Source of the DNA: Cristatella mucedo
Taxonomy: Eukaryota > Bryozoa > Phylactolaemata > Cristatellidae
Direction of reading: 5' to 3'
DNA length: 64,000 bases
NCBI GenBank assembly: GCA_009760855.2
Contig: WPIO01000026.1
Span: 4,384,501 to 4,448,500, forward strand
The translations under genes were made by a program, and so were the position numbers. Below the pieces are notes generated by a model that was not told the origin of the DNA, did not search any database, and worked only from the letters and a program-made list of their open reading frames with translations. Every line of letters begins with the position of its first letter. Position 1 is the first letter of the stretch. Positions 47,935 through 57,150 of the stretch are shown one piece after another.

Positions 47935-48596
47935 GAAGATTTTTTTTTAAATCCTGTTTTGAATTTTATATAATTCATTTTAGGATTTAACCAAATCACA
48001 ATCAGCACTAATCCATTTTACTCCAGAATTATCAGACCAACTGCATCTTCTTCCAAGCTTTGTAAATACCAGGTAAGTAGATAGCTTTTTCCATAGTTTC
48101 ATAAGGTGTTCCACTAACGATTGCAGGATTGAATGAAACTTGATGGTTTGATTTGAATTCTAATGTGTCACTAGCGCTGTTAATAACACCAGATGCATTA
48201 CTTCCAATTAGAACAAAAAATTCAGGAGTTACTTGCATTATCATTTTATCAACTGTATCAGCACTCAATTTGTCCCCCTACTTTTCTGTAAGTTGAGTCG
48301 TAAAAAGCAGTTTTATCAGCCAAAGCAGCATTAAGAGCAGCTACAATTTTAATACTATTATAGTATCCAGGAAGAATTGCAAGAGATATTGCAGGTGACA
48401 TAAAATTTCCTTTAAACCAAAGCGTGCCATTTACATTGGAGACAACTTTGCTTGTTAAAGTAAATTCTATTGTTCCTAATCCAACTTTATTACAACCAGA
48501 ATCTGATCCAAGTAGGATTAGTGGAAAGAATGTGTTTGCATCAGAACTAGTAGTTCCTGCTAATCTTATTGACATTCTTATATTATATTTCAGCAA
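47935..48596 (-). pseudogene. Candidate virion protein A
   Basis: The first frame (48,596-48,258) has SIRLAGTTSSDANTFFPLIL and a Gly/Ser/Asn-rich strand pattern. It changes frame at a G-run near 48,273 and continues (48,268-48,032) with ADTVDKMIMQVTPEFFVLIG and YLPGIYKAWKKM, then WSDNSGVKWISADCD. Beta-rich, low-charge composition resembles capsid-surface proteins. I recognise no specific family. The tail may extend to about 47,810. Confidence 0.4.
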
Positions 48597-48599
48597 ATT

Positions 48600-49425
48600 T
48601 CTATTACAACTGTTATCTGTTGTGAACCAAACTCTAAAACTTTTTTTAATTTTAATCTGTAATTATAATTAGTATATCTGAAATAGAATCACCAGTAATA
48701 TTGTGATATTCAATAGTATTTGGTTCATATACCATCTGTTCCCATGATTAAAAGTTGTAAGCAAAAGTTCTTAATTATTGTGTTTCATCACTATTAATGT
48801 AACTAGTTCCACTAGCAACTAAATTACAATTAAAAAGTATTAATTGTAGATCAGATACAAAAACTTCTTTTTCTGAAATAAATTTAACGTTTGGTGTAAA
48901 AGTTACTTGGCTAGTGATATTAGGATAAAGTGTTGACAAATTAGGACCTGTTGCATTAGCAGAACCAGTATAGCCAAAGTAAAAGTAAAGCCAAGTATAC
49001 TTGATATACTAGATTTATTAGCAAGCAATTTCCAACCAATTGGCACAGTAATCCAGGAGTTAGAAGTAGCCATATCAATGCCTAATACAAATTTATCAGT
49101 AGTAGCTCCGGATTGAGTAAAAGAATTATTTATCGTATCTGCAATCCCATTGTTTACATGATCAGAAATAGCAGAAAATCCTAGGTCTAAGTGTTGTCAT
49201 TTGTTCTGAACCGCATGCTACTTTATAAATAAAAGTATCATGAGAAGTAATTATAGTTTTAATTGAATTTGTTCCAATGAACTTTTTAAAACTTATCTTA
49301 AACCTTTTATTCTTAAGCATAATATGATCATCAATGTGTACTAATGTTCTAATAAGATTAGTAGATCCAATAATACTAAATAGATACCTATCTTAGCTTG
49401 CTGAGTTATCCTTTCTAATAGCCTC
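48600..49425 (-). pseudogene. Candidate virion protein B
   Basis: Pieces in order: NLIRTLVHIDDHIMLKNKRF (near 49,350), NNGIADTINNSFTQSGATTD, NSWITVPIGWKLLANKS (near 49,060), then TGSANATGPNLSTLYPNITS and FISEKEVFVSDLQLILFNC (near 48,870), ending around EPNTIEYHNITGDSISDILI (near 48,690). At least two shifts occur, and there are TAA codons towards the end. Asn/Ser/Thr-rich strands suggest a structural protein. The family is not recognised. Confidence 0.4.
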
Positions 49426-49433
49426 ACGATTTC

Positions 49434-50396
49434 TCAGTATTTCCTGAGAAATGTTTGCAAGTTCTGTCGTTTCAATAAATCATACAAAATTTTATTGATT
49501 CTAGCAATGTAAGACTTTGGTACTTTTCTAGATTTTCCTAGATAATCTACAGCAGCACTAATGGAATTTACTACTCCTGTATTTCCAGCAGCAAGTTTAC
49601 GAATCCACAGTTCTATTCTAAAAAATACTTCTGAATCATTCTTTACAACTAATGGAACTACTTCAATACCTTTGCCAGTTCTTCCTGAAGGTTTCACATA
49701 ATCAAAAACTGTTTTTTTTTAAGCTTCTTTTCCCCTCTCTCATTCAAAGCTAAAAATATATTGAAAAGTGTACCAGATTAATCCTTTTGATTAAAACTAT
49801 TGATCATTTCTTTTACTTCAGGTGTCAATTTTCCAATTCCTTTTACACTAATAATATCACGTAAATCTTTGTTATGGTCCATTGCTAAAGAGTATTTTCT
49901 ACTTAACTCCTCTTTATCTTCATCTTTAAATCTGTGGTAATGATTAAGAGAATAACCAAGAATTTTATTAGCTGTTTTACCTAGGTTTATTTACCTGTCT
50001 AACTTACATCCTAACTCTAATGATTTTAGATCCTTGTTTTCATCATCTATCTTTCCTATTATTCTCTCTACATATTGGGAACATGAACACCATCAGGATC
50101 TTGTAGAAAATCAAGTAGGTTAGATTTGTCTAAGTTTTCTATTCTTTCATTTATTTTCTTTGGCGCTACAGTAGATGGACGTATTTTTAACACGTCAGCA
50201 AAGATTTTTTTGAACACCATCAATAGCTTCTCGTGTTTTTTGGATATGGTGCATGTGTCTTTGCTTGATTTGCTATTCTTAATGCTTTTTAAACTTAACC
50301 TAACTCAACAGTTTTAACTTCTTTCCTTAGGATAGTAGAAGTATCTGGTGCAGCTTTATGTTCCAAAGCCTTTTGCAAATAATCTCTGTCTTCCAT
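49434..50396 (-). pseudogene. Unrecognised helical protein downstream of ATPase
   Basis: It starts at ATG 50,396 (MEDRDYLQKALEHKAAPDTS), 19 bases after the ATPase stop. A helical, charged middle follows with KYSLAMDHNKDLRDIISVKG and LTPEVKEMINSFNQKD. The C-terminal 87-codon frame (49,697-49,434) contains SGRTGKGIEVVPLVVKNDSE and LDY-type helices. Several TAA/TAG/TGA codons and shifts lie between 50.3 and 49.9 kb. It could be an assembly or scaffold protein; function unknown. Confidence 0.4.
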
Positions 50397-50414
50397 TTGT
50401 ATAGCAAGTTTTGG

Positions 50415-51357
50415 TCAATCTTTTTTAACTTTTTCAATAACAATATTTCCAGAATCATCTGTAGATTTTTCTAGTGCACTTTGGTTCAGATGAGATTCAA
50501 CAGTATCTCTTGCTGATATTTCTGCTTCAAGTCTTTGTATTTCTTGATCATTTTGTAATATATTTCCTTCTCTTATGTCTTCTAGGTTTTTTATTTTAGC
50601 CTCATAATCAAGTGCTTCTTGAACATTTCCTTGGCTGGCTTTCTTGCTTGAATAAATTTTTCTATTTATCATTTTCCTATATCTATTAAGCGTTAAAATA
50701 GTAATTATTTGCTTTCCTTCATTATCAGCAGAACAAAATCTTTCTTCAGATTCAGTTTTAGTTAGGTCTATCACACAATATCCGAAACGGTTTCTTGTGC
50801 AAGAGTTAACCCAATCTTTTAACTGTCCTTAGTCGATATCTCAAGTTTAAGCTTCTCTAATATACTCTATATATGTTGCGTTTTGTTTGAAAAATTATTA
50901 CCATATTTACACTGTTTGTAACTTCTCTTCTAGGAATATTTGTAAATCCTTGAGCAAGATAAAATATATTTAGTCCATTATGTTTTCCTCGTGTGAAATG
51001 ATCTAGCATTTTTGTTTGGTCTTCTGTCATTAAATCATCAAGCACAACTACATTTTTACAATTCTTGTATGAGTCTATTTCTGGAATTTCCTCAATACCA
51101 TTAATCCAGACATGAGCACCTGTATCTTTAGTCATGCTTCAAAGACCTCAGTATAAATTTTGATCTAAACTTGATGCAATAATTTTTCGATTATTATAAT
51201 TGGCCATGCCATAAAATATTCAATTCATAATTAGTTATTACTTTCCAGATCCACTAGAACCTAGTACTAGAGCTCTAATAAGTACATCTGATAATGTCTC
51301 TTTGTGCCCCGTATCAACGACTTGTCCGAAATTAAGAGCCCTGACTCATAATGTCAT
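50415..51357 (-). pseudogene. FtsK/A32-type genome-packaging ATPase
   Basis: The Walker A region LVLGSSGSGK (near 51,255) is followed at once by two TAA codons where the motif normally has Ser/Thr. Walker B appears as KNVVVLDDLM (near 51,060-51,030). A downstream motif FTRGKHNGLNIFYLAQGF is typical of packaging ATPases of Polintons and large DNA viruses. After a one-base shift near 50,880 the protein continues with RFGYCVIDLTKTESEERF and a coiled-coil tail (LDYEAKIKNLEDIREGNI...) to TGA at 50,415. Role by family: ATP-driven packaging of DNA into capsids. The broken Walker A alone would abolish activity. Confidence 0.8.
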
Positions 51358-51551
51358 TTCCTATACTAAAAAGGTATTTTATGTTTATAGAAATGGAAAT
51401 TTATTGCTTGAAATACAATAAACCTTCAGATAGTAATCATGAAGAGAATGTTACCGTAGATAGCACAAAAAGACCTAGAGGAATGATAAAAGCTATTTGT
51501 ACAATTTTTGAGCACAAGAAATTAAATTTTGTTAAACTAAGATGAGAAATT

Positions 51552-51944
51552 ATGGGAACTGGAGCATTAACTCCTGGTAACAAATTAGGAACTGGTGTTT
51601 TAAGGCATGGTAAAAATTTAGGAGTGAGTGCATCAAGTAGTAAAGAACAAATACTTTCTGAGTTGAGAAAGACTATCAACAGTTTAATAATAAAGATAAA
51701 AAGTTCCAATTGACTTACTTAGAAATATTAGATTATGTAAAAGAACTAAACATAAAATCTTGCATGGAGTGTGTGCAAGAGATGAATTACTAATAAAACA
51801 AAAGAAAATGAAACTCTTATTTTTAATACAGGTAAGTCAGATTTTGCAATCTATCATTGGGTGGTAACTGAAAAAGTAGGAGATTCTTTTTGCTACTTCG
51901 ATTCGTTTGGTGCTCCACCAATTCCTTATTCTAGTTTTGCTTAA
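51552..51944 (+). pseudogene. Adenain-like cysteine protease, 3'-truncated
   Basis: Plus strand, from MGTGALTPGNKLGTGVLRHG. After shifts, LTYLEILDYVKELNIK, HGVCARDEL and DFAIYHWVVTEKVGDSFCYF follow, with DSFGAPP after them. The HW pair (catalytic His) and the FDSFG-type segment (acidic residue) are as expected for the adenovirus-type maturation protease found in Polintons. The frame then ends at TAA 51,942, before the expected glutamine and catalytic cysteine region, so the 3' end is missing. Two or three indels lie upstream. It is convergent with the PLA2-like gene and the two stops share the palindrome TTAA. Confidence 0.72.
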
Positions 51945-54845
51945 CCGGCCGTTACGGCGGTGACGGTCTTTGCATCTTCTCTAACGTAAGCAGGTTGTCT
52001 CCAATCAAGTGCAATACGAGTGGCACGTTATGATAAGACTAAATCAGATAATTTTCTTATTTCTGTTCTATGTGGCTCTGGTATATTTCCTGTTTGTGTA
52101 TAATCTTGGTCGTGAACTAAAGCTCATCTGTCTAAATTATTGAAACCTGCCTTGATCCATCGGTTCATTAAATCTTGTTCCAGGACCGGCGTATAAATAT
52201 CTTCCAGTATTATTAAATTTACGACTTACAAAGCATTGACATAGACAGGTTTTTTAAATATGTGATGCAGGTCTTTAGATCTGCATTCAGACTTGACCGG
52301 CAGCCTCGATACCCTCACTGATATAATGAACATGAAACTTAGGAATGCTCTTGACAATCGTGCTCCCGTTCATTCTATCCGTGTTCAAAGTCGTGGAGAC
52401 TCTTTTCAATCTACAAAAACACTATTAAAGATGCGCCGGGTGAAGCGCAGGCTTGAACGTCGTTTCAAGAAATCTGGGTATGATGGAGATCTAGTTAAAA
52501 ACTTCCTTCGAGTTTACAACCGAAAGCTTAAAAAAGCCAGGGCTTCTTTTTTCATCCGAAAGCAGAGTTCCCGCCAGTTGCACCCTAAACAGATTTATAA
52601 GACAGTAAACCATTTACGGGCCAACTCTGAGAGGTCTGATTCCACAGATATTAAGGGCTCAGCCGAAAAGTTTACAACCTTCTTTCTGAAATAATGGTGC
52701 ACATTCGTGCCTTCATTAAGCCCCCTCCGACTAAACCAATGGGGTTCCACAACCTGTGACCTTGCTTAAAAGGTACTCCGAGGTGTATGCATGCGACGTG
52801 GCTACCTTAATAAGGTCTAGCAAAAAGAGCTCGTTTCCTGAAGACTCTATACCTTCATCTCTGTGGTCTTCACTAGCAGACCAACAGCCCTGTCATAACC
52901 AAGATTTTTAATGGTTTCTCTGGGAAAACGGGTCGTCCCCAAGTCCTTCAAATCGGCAATCGTTAGACCTATTCTTAAAAAGCCTGGATTAGACACAGAG
53001 GTCCTAGCAAACTATCGCCCAGCTTCCCTTCTTCCGTTCTTATCAAAGATTCTTGAAAAATTGTTGCAAAGCAGCTGGTTGAACATAATGAAAATAATGG
53101 AATGTCAGAAAGTTTTCAATCAGGGTTCAAGAGGCAGCACTCCACTGAAACTGCTCTCCTCCGTGTTAACAATGACATTCTACGTGGCAACGACGACGGG
53201 TATGTCACTGCTCTAGCTTTGCTAGATCTGTCTGCTGCCTTCGACACCATTGATCACGAGGTACTTCTTAAACGATTGAGAACAACGATTGGTCTGGCAG
53301 ACAAAGTGCTGGCGTGGTTTAAATCATTATTGTCTGATTGTGTTCAATCCGTGTCGTGTTGTGGTCAGGTCTCACACTTGAGAAGGGTCACCTGTGGAGT
53401 CCCTCAAGGGTCTGTACTCGGTCCCTTGCTGGTCTACATTTATACACAACCTCTGGGAAAAGTGATTAAGGCCCACGGAATCGGATATCACTGTTATGCT
53501 GACGCTACTCAGCTGTATTTGTCATTTAAACCGTCGGAATCTGCTGCAGCAATTGAGAAACTGAATGCTTGCCTTGTCAATCTTCGATCCTTGATGTCGG
53601 AAAACTTCCTAAAATTGAATGACGATCAAACCGAACTGCTGCTCATAGGACACCCTAAGCGTGTGGCGGGATTGAAAGGCTCTGCTCTTCAAATATTCAT
53701 AAGTGATGCTATTGTGCGATCGTCAGCACGTGCTCAAAATTAAGGTATCGTATACGAAAGCTGCCTAAAATTTAAAAGCTTCATTCAGAAGACTGCTTCT
53801 GCTGCTAGCCATCACGATCGATCCTTATCTAAGATTAAGAGCTGTCTTTCACATTGGCTTGCAAAACATTTAACTAGCTCCATAGTTCAGTTTTGGCTTG
53901 ACTATTGTAATTCCCTTTTGGCTGGGCTACCAAAGAAAGCAATTAGGCCACTGCAGCTGACTATGAATATGGCTGCAAGGCTAGTCTTCAAGTCCCGGAG
54001 GTTTGAGCACGTGTCTCCTTTGCTAAAAAAGCTGGAATGGATGCCGGTTGAGCAACGGATACAGAGCAAAGTTCTTATGCTGACCCATAAGGCCCACTGC
54101 GGCTTGGCTCCGTCGTAGCTAGCTGAACTGATGCATCAGTTTCAGCCAGTTCACGCCCTCAGGTCCTGTGTGGACAATAAATTAGCTCTTCCATTTCTCC
54201 GCTTAAAGACCGTTGGCGACGGAAGCTTTGGCTCTGCAGGTCCTAGACTGCGGAACTCGCCTCCACATTTCTTCCGCAACAACAACTGCTCTCCTGCTGC
54301 CGGCTGTGGCTCTTCCTTTTCAGCGTTCCTGGGCTGCTACTTCAATGCTACTCACTACCTTAACTGCTCTCCTGACTCTTCTATGCCTCCCACGTTCTCT
54401 TTGTTGCGTGAGACAGAGGCTGTTGGCTACCGAATGCGTGCCGAAAGCCGCTTAGGCTGTGAGTGCACTATACAAACTTCTCCTGCGTTACACCCACATG
54501 GTCTTTATGAATTTGTGGAGTTACAGACGGAGATACCACTTGGAACTTCTTCTGATTTTACAACAGATTGTAATCTCATATGGAACTCTCTATGTCCTCA
54601 TAGTTTATTAATAAAATCAAAAATACCAGCATCATGTTTTCTATTTGCTCCTTATTGTTTAACACTAAGATTTAGTTCCCTACCAACATTTTTAGATTTA
54701 CATTTTATTAATTCTAGCAAGTTAATTTTTTGTTACAAAATACTACTAGTTCCTGATAGGTCTTAATGGAACCTGTTTCCTTTGACTTAGCTATAAGATA
54801 CTTTTGATAATCAAATAGACTAACTTTTGTTTTGTGAAATTCCAT
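51941..54845 (-). pseudogene. PLA2-motif protein (minor capsid type), split by LINE X
   Basis: It starts at ATG 54,845 (MEFHKTKVSLFDYQKYLIAK) and runs to about 54,540, where a 2.3-kb LINE is inserted. It resumes at about 52,215 with NTGRYLYAGPGTRFN, then after a shift NNLDR, a TGA, and ALVHDQDYTQTGNIPEPHR. The GPGT and HDxxY motifs resemble the calcium loop and catalytic His-Asp of the phospholipase A2-like domain known from parvovirus VP1 and from some Polinton minor capsid proteins, where it helps virions cross membranes. It ends at TAA 51,941 sharing TTAA with the protease stop. The PLA2 assignment is by motif only. Confidence 0.58.
52219..54536 (+). mobile_element. LINE family X, 5'-truncated, in the PLA2-motif gene
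   Basis: It spans the end of the endonuclease region through the reverse transcriptase ([44 protein letters not shown]) to the 3' end (ACGGAGATAC). The catalytic box reads YADATQLYLSF (aspartate to alanine at the second position) and several frames are broken. At the position where the X copies at 33-37 kb share a TGA, this copy has TGC. Confidence 0.92.
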
Positions 54846-54879
54846 TCCATTTTAAACGCTCTAAAAACTTTTATATGCT

Positions 54880-55190
54880 AAAAATGTCGCAAGAATCTTT
54901 TAGAAATCGTGTAATTGAACCGTTACAGTATCAGCCCGTTACTAGAAAAACTTTATGGAAATTATTAGAAGTCCACCAAGTGCTTTACCTACAGTTCCTA
55001 TTACTTTGAATGATTTTAAAAAGTTTAGAACAATTGTTCCAATTTTAGTAGATGTATGTAAGCTAAGTCTCATTGCAATCCTTGGAGCAATTTTAAAATT
55101 ATGTATTCTGTTATTACTTATCAAGGATTTACAACTCCAAATGATTTAGACTCACTTGAGATTACTTTAGCTACTGGAGTAAAATTTCAG
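54880..55190. other. Unassigned coding-like stretch
   Basis: Both strands show open frames: MSQESFRNRVIEPLQYQPVT on plus, and FKVIGTVGKALGGLLIISIK on minus. The minus-strand glycine-rich hydrophobic end resembles membrane-active peptides of small viruses. I cannot decide which strand, if either, is coding. Confidence 0.25.
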
Positions 55191-55199
55191 ATAATAAGA

Positions 55200-55638
55200 T
55201 GACTGAGCCTTTTCCTAGTACTTTCTCCAATCGAAGCTTTCTTGAATAAATTCAGTTGGTAAGCTACAAGTCTTTCTTGAATCTACTGCTTTCATAATTC
55301 TTTTGGTTGTTTCAATTTTCTTTTAGAGTAAGCTTCTGACTTTAAACTATTTATTTTTTCTACTGTATAGTCTTTTAGAAACTCTGAGAAAATAGACCCA
55401 TCTCTAACTCTTTGAAAATAGACCCATCTCTAACTTTTGTAAATATACATGAAATCTCTGGATCATAATGATTAAATCTTAAAGCTTTGTAATATAAAAC
55501 TCATTTTAAAGTTTCTAACAATGAACATCTAATATCTTTAACGCCACCCGTTGGAAATGAACAGATCCTAAAATTAGAATATTGTTTACCTTTGACTTCT
55601 GTTAGATAATCTGTGCATCTTTTTTCCATGGAAGCCAT
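55200..55638 (-). pseudogene. Unrecognised small protein
   Basis: From ATG 55,638: MASMEKRCTDYLTEVKGKQY, FRICSFPTGGVKDIRCSLLE, HYDPEISCIFTKVRDGSIF, then FLKDYTVEKINSLKSEAYSK. A 26-bp tandem duplication (unit containing AGAGATGGGTCTATTTTC, about 55,387-55,438) shifts the frame. No family is recognised. It lies between the fibre-like gene at 55.7 kb and the PLA2-motif gene, all on the minus strand. Confidence 0.4.
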
Positions 55639-55658
55639 TTCTATATTATTTACTTATT

Positions 55659-56335
55659 TTACTGTCTAGCAGTTGGATTGGAAGTAGAAGCAGTAGCAGA
55701 TGAAGTAGATATACTAGCAGATGGATCTGTGGCAGATGAAGTAGATGTGCCAGCAGTTGGATCTGTGGCAGATGAAGTAGATGTGCTAGCTTGGATTGGA
55801 AGATGATGCAGTAGCAGATGCAGTTGGATTAATAGTAATAGCAGGTGAAGTTCCAGCAAGAGCAGCAATTGTTGCTTTTTGTCTAGCACTTGTTCCATCA
55901 GATATGTTAGGTAGAATAGCATAGCATTAATCTTGGACAATACCTGAGATATCGAGTTTAACTCATGATACGCTTAATATTACAGTTGATAATGTTGGTA
56001 GTTGACTGGGAATCCTTGTGGTATAACCAGAGATTTCTCCAGGAGCATCCAGAAGTTATCAACTTGTGTTCTAATTGTTGATTCAAGACCTGACGTTTAA
56101 CTTGCAAGGCCAGAATTAATAACATTTTGAGCTTCGATGTCACATTCATCTAGATAGAATTTTTTTAACTGAAGTATCAGTCATTACTGAGATATCCGAG
56201 TCAAGTGTTTGTTCATCATAGGCAGTCATTCTACATTTAACAAGATAGTCTACATAGGATTTTACTAGAGTAGCAGATGTAACTAGATTAAGGTCAGGAA
56301 AAGCAGTAGTTGTAGTCACTTCTCAATAATAATCT
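55659..56335 (-). pseudogene. Second fibre-like protein with Ser/Thr/Ala tail
   Basis: It opens with TAFPDLNLVTSATLVKSYVD (near 56,305-56,245), again a KSYVD-type fibre unit. Then LDSDISVMTDTSVKK, and after an A-run shift FYLDECDIEAQNVINSGLAS and IRTQVDNFWM. A shift leads to GEISGYTTRIPSQLPTLSTV and SDGTSARQKATIAALAGTSP. The C-terminus is a low-complexity repeat of SSATDP-type units (STSTSSATDPTAGTSTSSAT near 55,790-55,730), ending TAA at 55,659. The mucin-like tail and fibre unit suggest a surface-exposed virion protein; function is inferred. Confidence 0.45.
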
Positions 56336-56378
56336 AAAATGTTCAACAAAATTACAATTGAATGACAATCTGAATTCC

Positions 56379-56938
56379 TTATTTAGTTTTAGGGGACTTT
56401 GATTTTTTATTTACTTCTGATAACATGGTATTTATTTTACTACGACATTCCATTAGTTTATCACATGTCTCACAAATTTCTAGAAGAATACTAGTAAATG
56501 AACTATCTAAACCTGGGTTAAGTTTATCTAGTGAGTGCTTAACAATTCTTTGATCAGCTCCTTTAAGTTTTGTATACAAATCTTCAGTGTCATATCTCTA
56601 GATTTCTCACAGCTAAAATTTCTTGAATCATCCATTCTATGTAAGTAATATTTTGTATAATTCGTTTTATTATTTACGTAATTATATTCAACTCTTTCTT
56701 AATAAACAAATGCCTATTCATAACCTTCATCATTATCATATTCCGAACCATCTACTTCTTCTTCTGGATTGTATTCTGGATCACTTTCACTATCACTATC
56801 TTGTGATTCGCTCTTATAATCATCAATAACTGCTCCTTTTTCGTTCTCTATGTTTTCTGCTCCTTCATTTTGTTCACTTTGTTCACTTTGTTTAGTTTGT
56901 TCACTTCGATCACTTTAAACTTTTTGATTTTCTTCCAT
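56379..56938 (-). pseudogene. Acidic/coiled-coil protein, inner Polinton
   Basis: ATG 56,938 begins MEENQKV, then after TAA a Ser/Glu/Gln repeat (EQTKQSEQSEQNEG) and a highly acidic run (SESQDSDSESDPEYNPEEEV). After a shift near 56,600 the C-terminal part is a helical pair with conserved cysteines (LEICETCDKLMECRSKI) ending TAA at 56,379. The outer Polinton has a homologue split between 39.6 and 32.9 kb, so this is a conserved gene of this Polinton lineage. Position right after the polymerase suggests a replication or packaging accessory role, but I recognise no family. Confidence 0.55.
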
Positions 56939-56961
56939 TTCTATAAAAGTAAATTTTTGTT

Positions 56962-57135
56962 TCAATATAAAATTATTCCTGCCATCTCAAGAATTGATTC
57001 TTCCTTAGCTTTCTCATACTCCGTGTTTATTTTTAGCACATGCATTTCTTTTTTGGTCTCTCTCAAATCATGTTCAACTTTAACTTGCATTTGTGGTTTT
57101 GGTTGTGACCAATCTTCATGTTTTTGTTTAGGCAT
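56962..57135 (-). CDS. Small protein between polymerase and acidic gene
   Basis: A 57-residue frame MPKQKHEDWSQPKPQMQVKV..., with a charged helical middle (RETKKEMHVLKINTEYEKAK), ending at TGA 56,962. It is the only stop-free gene on the minus strand near the polymerase, starting 16 bases after the polymerase stop. Function unknown. The short length means survival by chance is possible. Confidence 0.4.
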   Translation of the reverse strand: MPKQKHEDWSQPKPQMQVKVEHDLRETKKEMHVLKINTEYEKAKEESILEMAGIILY

Positions 57136-57150
57136 TTATATAAATTTTTT

